NCBI RefSeq assembly: GCF_000143535.2
Contig: NC_037312.1
Location: 248,001 to 312,000, forward strand
Length of the DNA stretch: 64,000 bases
From: Botrytis cinerea B05.10
Lineage: Eukaryota; Ascomycota; Leotiomycetes; Helotiales; Sclerotiniaceae
Reading direction: 5' to 3'
This document shows, piece by piece, positions 58,478-64,000 of the stretch. How positions within the stretch are numbered: the stretch's first letter is position 1; each line of letters opens with the position of its first letter. The notes beneath the pieces are model-generated. The model saw only the letters and a program-made list of their open reading frames with translations. It had not been told where the DNA came from and did not search any database. A program made the position numbers and the translations under genes.

Positions 58478-61090
58478 ATGACGGACCCACTGCATAATGC
58501 TTATCCTAGATCACCGATACCTTCTACATCATCTTATGATTCATCTTCGGTATCTTCTGCGACCTCACCCAGGCCTCAAGGACTTTACGAAGGAGGATTA
58601 ATGGGAGCTTCGCCACGGCCAATGACCGGAAACATCCCTCATCCACAACACATGGCAATGACTTCAGGGCTTCCGCCACCCGGACAAAGTCCTTTCCACC
58701 ACAGTTACAGCTCTGCTACTACATCCCCAGGCGGAATGGGTATGGATTCCATAGCATCAACTGGGTCGTCAAGCGGCACTCCAGGCCCTTCTGTTGGACA
58801 AATGACATCGGCAAACATGCAAGCGCAAAAGCGAGCATATCGACAACGAAGAAAAGATCCAAGTTGTGATGCCTGTCGAGAACGTAAAGTTAAATGCGAT
58901 GCAACGGAAACTAGTAGCTGTTCGGAGTGCTCTAGTAGGAATGTCAAATGTCAGTTTACGAAAGAGACAAATAGACGCATGTCTTCTATTAAACAGGTTC
59001 AAGATTTGGAGAAACAGATTGCCCAAGTCAAGCGCGAGAATAACCAATTGAGAGCTATGCTCAGTATGAAAGAGGATCAAATGGATGTTGATGAAGGTTC
59101 GACTTCTATTTCTTTACCAGAGATTGGATCGCAACCTAAAAAGAGACCAAGAGCCCCTCTGCTACACGATTTGTCAAAAATACAATCAAGTATCGGGAAT
59201 TATAGCCATGGAATCTTCAAAACTCCAGTTCCATACCGACAAACAGGATCACCAGTAAACAGGACTTCTTCACCTCCCGAACTGCCTGCCAAGCATCTCG
59301 CAGATCACCTCCTGAGAGCCTATTATTCTTCCATACATCTGGTAACACCCATATTACATTGGCCAAACTTTGAGCGCGAATATGAAGAAGTTTACAAAAA
59401 GGGCTCTTTGGAAAGTACATCGCAGAACTGGACTGCATTATTCTTTGCAGTGATGGCAGTGGGCGTTCTTTTCAGCACAGAGCCTAGTATTCAAAGACCT
59501 TACAAAGGTAAAGAATACATAGAACTATCCATGAACCTTACGGATCTTTGGAAGGACGATTACAGCATAGATCATGCACGCACAGCTCTTCTCATCAGTA
59601 TATTTCTTTACGAAATGAATCTTAAATCAGCAGCGTGGATATGGCTTGGGTCAACTGTTCGAATAGGACAAGATTTGGGTCTTCATTGCGAGACGGGACC
59701 ATGGCAATTAGTTGAAGATGAAATGCGCAGAAGAGTATGGTGGGGGGTCTATGTTTGGGACCGGCACATGTCTCTTGAGCTCGGAAGACCCCTTCTTATC
59801 GACGATGCAGATTGCGATGTTAACCTCCCAAACCCTATTGATGAATTTTATCTGGGCTATCGATCTCCACCCGCACCTCAAAACAGTGCACAAACAAGCC
59901 TGCCGTCAACCTATCTTCTTCCCATCATTCACACCATGCGCGCCGTAGGGCCTCTTCTCAAGACCCTCAAATTACCCATTATTCCCCCCTCCACAATTTC
60001 CATATTCGACACACATTTTACAAACTGCCTATCCGCTTTCCCACTTCCCTTCCATCTCTCTTCCTCCGACTCTCTCGAATCCACAACTATCGTCCCCATC
60101 TATCACCTCCTCAACGCACGTCTCCTACTTCACCGCCACAATCTCACCACATCTTCACCACCCGATCTACGCGCATCCGCTATCGAATCCTGTATCATAG
60201 ATTCTATGAACAGTGCTTCTATAGTCTCTCGCGCTCTCCCTCAAAGTTCCACAAGTCCACTCTCCTCGCAAAATAGGAGCTGGGGCCAAAGTGCTAGCGC
60301 AATGGTATGTATGCATATATGGCGGTGCACCCTATTTTTACTGTTTGGAGGGCGATTCGACGCTGCTGCGACGTGTATTAGAGCGCTTGCTTATGTCGGA
60401 TTCGAAAGAGAAGTTAATGTGGCTTGTGGAAGATACATTGGATTTTTCTTGGGTGTGTTGATTGATAAGAAAAGGAGTTCAGAAAACAAAAGTAGGGAGC
60501 AGGTGTATTTGGGTCAGAGTCCCAACCAGAGGGTAGGAAGATTTGATATGGATGAAGAAGTATTAGTGTACTTGAGTGGAGATCTGCAAGGCGGAGAGGA
60601 GGGTTGGATTTGGCAGAACAGAGAAGTGATGGGGATGAGGAGTCCGAATGTTGCTGGAGGAGCGGGTGTGACGAGTCCTACATTATCGAGAGAGGGAGAT
60701 AGAGATAGGGAGATGGGAGGTATGAGTGGAGGACTTTTGGTGCTTGGAGAGGCGGAAGCGAGGGACTGGGGTGGGTGGGAAAGAGTGCAATATTTGGTAG
60801 ATATTTTGGCTAGAGAATCTAACGCGTCTGGGCCCGTGTCAGGTTCTGGATCTCTCCCTGGACAGGGACAAGGACAAGGAAATGCATATTTGCCCGAGCC
60901 CCGAGGTATATTTGGTCTAGGCTTGGGTGTAGCTCCAGGAGTAGCAGGAGGAATGAGCGGCACAACAGGAGGATCAATGGGAGCGAGTGCAATGGGCCCA
61001 ATTTCAGCAAAACCACAAACAAGCCCTCCAGCCCGAAGAGACGACAGAAATCGTGGCAACGAACGGATGAGTATTACAAACATCATCTGA
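58478..61090 (+). CDS. Zn2Cys6 fungal transcription factor with coiled coil
   Basis: Single-exon nuclear regulator of 870 residues. The disordered Ser/Pro/Gly N-terminus leads to a basic stretch KRAYRQRRKDPS and the zinc cluster C130-C133-C140-C148-C151-C158 (C-x2-C-x6-C-x7-C-x2-C-x6-C). A linker and coiled coil follow (VQDLEKQIAQVKRENNQLRA, about 175-200). The fungal-specific transcription factor domain runs from about 280 to 560: LLRAYYSSIHLVTPILHWPNF, LGSTVRIGQDLGLHC, EMRRRVWWGVYVWDRHMSL, LGRPLLIDDADCDVNLP. The C-terminus is Gly/Pro/Ser-rich. The domain resembles the XlnR/cutinase-factor class of regulators, but the target pathway cannot be assigned. It lies downstream of the 6.9-kb gene-free interval. 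Confidence 0.9.
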   Translation: MTDPLHNAYPRSPIPSTSSYDSSSVSSATSPRPQGLYEGGLMGASPRPMTGNIPHPQHMAMTSGLPPPGQSPFHHSYSSATTSPGGMGMDSIASTGSSSGTPGPSVGQMTSANMQAQKRAYRQRRKDPSCDACRERKVKCDATETSSCSECSSRNVKCQFTKETNRRMSSIKQVQDLEKQIAQVKRENNQLRAMLSMKEDQMDVDEGSTSISLPEIGSQPKKRPRAPLLHDLSKIQSSIGNYSHGIFKTPVPYRQTGSPVNRTSSPPELPAKHLADHLLRAYYSSIHLVTPILHWPNFEREYEEVYKKGSLESTSQNWTALFFAVMAVGVLFSTEPSIQRPYKGKEYIELSMNLTDLWKDDYSIDHARTALLISIFLYEMNLKSAAWIWLGSTVRIGQDLGLHCETGPWQLVEDEMRRRVWWGVYVWDRHMSLELGRPLLIDDADCDVNLPNPIDEFYLGYRSPPAPQNSAQTSLPSTYLLPIIHTMRAVGPLLKTLKLPIIPPSTISIFDTHFTNCLSAFPLPFHLSSSDSLESTTIVPIYHLLNARLLLHRHNLTTSSPPDLRASAIESCIIDSMNSASIVSRALPQSSTSPLSSQNRSWGQSASAMVCMHIWRCTLFLLFGGRFDAAATCIRALAYVGFEREVNVACGRYIGFFLGVLIDKKRSSENKSREQVYLGQSPNQRVGRFDMDEEVLVYLSGDLQGGEEGWIWQNREVMGMRSPNVAGGAGVTSPTLSREGDRDREMGGMSGGLLVLGEAEARDWGGWERVQYLVDILARESNASGPVSGSGSLPGQGQGQGNAYLPEPRGIFGLGLGVAPGVAGGMSGTTGGSMGASAMGPISAKPQTSPPARRDDRNRGNERMSITNII

Positions 61091-62337
61091 TCCCGAGATT
61101 CATCGAACGACGCATGAAACTCAACGGCTGATCTCCAGTTACCGCTCTATTCGATTTTACACCAGCAAAATCTACAAAACAAATATTTTCGTTGTATATA
61201 ATTTCATGTTTGTATTCTTTCTTGTCAAAGGAAGCGGAACTGAAAGGGGGGTATAGTGGGCGAGGTATTCGTGGGTAGTGGGTAATGTCCTTATATCTCA
61301 CTCCGAACAGCAAGAGAACGGCGTTGGTATAGAGTGTGTTTGATGATTGCGCCGACAAAGGAAACGGAACATAGACAGATACCTTCTACCATTATGGATT
61401 TGGCGTGGCCCAAAAGTTTTCTTTTGTTTATTTTGCATATATATCCGCAGGCATTGCCGTCTGCTGTCGTTTAGTTTATGTTTATGTAGTGTGTAAAAGA
61501 TAGTTATAATATATTATAGTAGTTAATTTGCGGAAATTGATGAACTCCTACGACTGATGGTGCTGTGAGTTGATTCATATAGTATGTGGGTGGTTAGAAA
61601 AATCCCAACTTTCGCGAGATGTTATCGAAGCAAACTCTACAAGAGATGTAATGCGAGGTCATTCTTGACACACAAGCCAGAATTTAGAACATGATATTTC
61701 AGAAGCAGAGCACCGTGAACTTCACTTGGGAAGTCCAGTGGTTGACCCCTTTCTTAAATCCTCAAAAGAGAATTGTCCCCTAATCTTTACACTTAGCAGC
61801 TGGTTTTCTGAATGGTCTAAGCTATTAGACCTACCCTTAAAAATGCACTCGCCCCGTGATCTCCCAAAGCATCTCAAGTCACCTCAAATTCGAAAAAAGG
61901 CAGATCCAAAGATTCACTAGAATCAACCCCCCTTTCCTTCCCACCAATTCACCACCCTCTCTCGCTTCCCTAGCATCCCTTTGAGACCTTTTGTTGCATA
62001 TCTGATAAATATAATTCAATATTCAATGGCCTAAACTGAATTGAGTAATACTGGATTTCTTTTACAGCTTTGTCGATATTGACGTTGGATAATTTTCAGA
62101 TGTGTCAGCGAAAAGGTCACCGTATTTGCATATTCTTGCGTCACATGTTAACGTTCCATTTCGCGTCGCGTCTCTCAGCTTCTTCAACTCTCTCCGCGAA
62201 AAGAAATCGAATCGACATTACTGTTGCAATTATCTGCACATTCACGTCGCCCATCGCACATCATACATTGTACATCATACATAAGCAAGCTCGTAACCAC
62301 CATCATCTTCCTTTCAATTGTCTATCCATTCACAAAC
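61091..62337. other. Intergenic, MHF2 promoter
   Basis: No gene supported. Contains the ACGCGA-type sites at 62160-62172 ahead of MHF2. Confidence 0.55.
62160..62172 (-). promoter_or_regulatory. Two overlapping MBF-like ACGCGA sites
   Basis: Plus strand TTCGCGTCGCGTC, so the minus strand reads GACGCGACGCGAA. It lies about 170 bases before the MHF2 start and shares ACGCGAA with the two ELG1 sites. Binding is inferred. Confidence 0.45.
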
Positions 62338-63054
62338 ATGCCCCCCAAACCATTCAACCCCCCTCGTCCCTCCGGGCAATCCAAGCCTCGCGGACGTCCC
62401 AAAGGCACAACTTCCACATCTACCACCTCCAAACCCAAATCTACAGTCAAATCGGCAGTTTCTAAGCAACCCCGCGTTTCCAAAACTCCCACTCCTCAAC
62501 TCGAAGACTCAGATTCAAGCTCAGAACTGGAAAAAGATAAAAATGATGAAATGGAAGTCGACGAGGAAAGCGATGATCCATTCGCATCACAACCAACTAT
62601 ATCGAAAGGAAAAGCCAAAGCATCAACGTCAACATCTGCATCTACAACCAAACCCTCAATCTCCAAGGCAAAAGATAACGGCGATCCCCAATCCTCTGAT
62701 TCCGAGCTGGAAATGATATCTCCCCCTCGTCCTGCTGCTCGCAACACCGCCTCAACATCCACGCACCAAAACCCCCATCACCAAAACTCAGCCGAAGAAT
62801 CAGATTCGGATTCCGAAACCCGCACAACAATCCCTAATGATCTCCTCTCTAAAATCATGCATGAATTATTCGCTGAGCCTAATACGCGGATTTCGAAAGA
62901 AGCGAATAAAGCGGTGGGAAAATACATGGACACATTTGTTCGAGAGGCAATTGCGAGGGTTAGGTATACGGAGAGGGGCAGTGGAAGAGGTGGTGGGTTT
63001 TGGGAGGTGGAAGATTTGGAGAAGATGGCGCCGCAGCTGTTGTTGGATTTTTGA
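62338..63054 (+). CDS. MHF2: MHF2/CENP-X histone-fold protein with AT-hook extension
   Basis: Small histone-fold protein that pairs with MHF1/CENP-S at kinetochores and with the FANCM/Mph1 helicase in DNA repair. 238 residues from ATG 62338. Residues 165-238 are the CENP-X domain: IPNDLLSKIMHELFAEPNTR, ISKEANKAVGKYMDTFVREA, and the conserved end EVEDLEKMAPQLLLDF. The N-terminal 160 residues are a disordered extension with an AT-hook (KPRGRPKG, R18-G23), Ser/Thr/Lys-rich parts and acidic Ser patches (DSDSSSELEKD, ESDDPF, EESDSDSE) that suit phosphorylation. Yeast and human proteins are about 80 residues, so most of this protein is an addition. The longer reading upstream of the ATG adds only leader sequence. 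Confidence 0.85.
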   Translation: MPPKPFNPPRPSGQSKPRGRPKGTTSTSTTSKPKSTVKSAVSKQPRVSKTPTPQLEDSDSSSELEKDKNDEMEVDEESDDPFASQPTISKGKAKASTSTSASTTKPSISKAKDNGDPQSSDSELEMISPPRPAARNTASTSTHQNPHHQNSAEESDSDSETRTTIPNDLLSKIMHELFAEPNTRISKEANKAVGKYMDTFVREAIARVRYTERGSGRGGGFWEVEDLEKMAPQLLLDF

Positions 63055-63661
63055 GAGGAAGTGGGAGAGAGTTATAATTGGAAGAATCAAAATGAAAATT
63101 ATGGTTTGGGGCCCTTCAATGGAAAGAATGTTTATCTACAAGAAACTATTTCTCTAGGAAGGCACTATGGTGAGATTTGGCGTTACCGGGAGATATGAGG
63201 GGTCTGTTAACGGGTGGTTTTCCTTCATATAGAGTTATTATCTGTTATATATCCTCACAATAGTTTTCATGAATGAAGTCAAGGAGCCATCTATGCTTGA
63301 TCTGCATATTAGTCAGGAAAGGTAGCTATTCTGTGCATTTGACTCTAATACAAACAAGCACGTCACAAGTACATGATAACGAAAAGTCATATGGATATGA
63401 GAGACATCATCTATTCTATCTCATCATGATACATCGCTTTATCATCCAGCGAAATAAACAAACAAAAGTAGAGAACAACTCTCCATACGCCATCATCGCG
63501 TCCCGTCCACAGGATCGCGGTATAATGCATATATGCATAGTGATACATTAACAAATCATCATACTCTTTCTCGTCCGCATTATTTCCACCAAGCCTACTT
63601 TTCTCCCATCTTTCGAACATTTCTCTTTCATCATCCAGCATTCAACTTATCGATCAACCTC
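63055..63661. other. Intergenic, nothing seen
   Basis: 3' flanks of convergent genes. No feature is supported. Confidence 0.5.
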
Positions 63662-64000
63662 TCACAACAAAACCATTACACCAGCTCCAAGCGCACCCAT
63701 ATAGCCCATCACATTCTGCGCTCCAAATTTATTTCCAGCATTCGCAGTAGCGGCCGCAAGAGACGTGCTGGATGTAGCTGTTCCGGATGCAGCTGCAGCT
63801 GCAGATGAATCTCCGCTGTTACTTGACGATGTACCTGAGGCTGGAGAGAGTGTTGTTGCCGTAGATGAGGAGTCTGAGCCTGAAGAGCCGGACGAGGAAC
63901 CAGACGAGGAGCCCGTTGATCCCGAAGAGCCTGAATTGGAAGTCGAGGAAGTGGAAGAAGAGGAAGACGAAGTACCATCAATTGTAGGGGCAAGATTTTG
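63662..64000 (-). CDS. GPI-anchored Ser-rich cell-wall protein, C-terminal part only
   Basis: The minus strand reads 112 codons from the window edge to a TGA at 63664-63662. The product is a Ser/Gly/Thr-rich stalk (repeats of SSSGSSSGSSGS type), an Ala run (DSSAAAAAS), then NAGNKFG and a hydrophobic end (MGYMGALGAGVMVLL). That is the usual layout of a GPI-anchor signal with the cleavage site near NAG. The N-terminal domain, perhaps cupredoxin-like or another secreted fold, lies outside the window. A frame on the same strand at 63709-63993 rich in Leu/Pro/Arg is a shadow of this one. Confidence 0.8.
   Translation of the reverse strand, partial: QNLAPTIDGTSSSSSSTSSTSNSGSSGSTGSSSGSSSGSSGSDSSSTATTLSPASGTSSSNSGDSSAAAAASGTATSSTSLAAATANAGNKFGAQNVMGYMGALGAGVMVLL

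Noticed and set aside
63709..63993. Leu/Pro/Arg-rich minus-strand frame at the window end
   Set aside because: Alternative frame of the Ser-rich GPI-anchored protein, which has a sensible C-terminal anchor signal and stop.

Overview
The window is fungal nuclear DNA from a filamentous ascomycete (Pezizomycotina). Evidence: most genes carry short introns of about 46-120 nt with GTAAGT-like donors and CTAAC/CTAAT branch sites. The gene set fits too: Zn2Cys6 regulators, a bZIP factor, DUF7924 and DUF8035 proteins, a GPI-anchored Ser-rich wall protein, and a lone 5S rRNA gene outside any rDNA array. The overall feel is Leotiomycetes (Helotiales, Botrytis/Sclerotinia-like), but that is inference from memory and not a computed placement. 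No CRISPR, IS element, operon or prokaryotic feature is present, and I recognised no tRNA gene.

Layout. 0-8 kb: the 3' part of a Zn2Cys6 regulator, a decayed multi-pass membrane-protein gene (3133-4938), a small MC...CxxC Cys protein, and a Cys-rich orphan on the minus strand. 8-20 kb: gene-poor, holding only a DUF7924 gene (11934-13428), followed by 6.2 kb dense in microsatellites that ends at a bZIP gene. 20-35 kb: bZIP factor, a three-exon DUF8035 protein, then UTP8 (ribosome biogenesis) divergent from ELG1 (PCNA unloading). 35-43 kb: RPS25, a MAPR/cytochrome b5-like membrane protein, a 5S rRNA gene, a Ca2+/H+ antiporter pseudogene and an amidase. 44-52 kb: two adjacent MC...CxxC proteins, a 924-residue disordered protein and adenine deaminase (AAH1). 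51.6-58.5 kb: a 6.9-kb stretch with no intact gene. 58-64 kb: a second Zn2Cys6 regulator, an MHF2/CENP-X protein with an AT-hook, and the C-terminus of a GPI-anchored Ser-rich protein that runs out of the window.

Functional themes. Housekeeping genes for ribosome production (UTP8, RPS25, 5S rRNA) and chromosome maintenance (ELG1, MHF2) are mixed with fungal orphans. ELG1 and MHF2 both have ACGCGA(A) motifs upstream, as expected of MBF-controlled genes. The RPS25 promoter pairs an E-box with a CCCTAA box. I found no new multi-gene system. The most interesting items are a decaying set of PIP-box repeats inside the ELG1 ATPase, three MC...CxxC proteins in one window, two clear pseudogenes that single-frame ORF calling breaks up, and a 5S gene whose helix II has changed on both sides.
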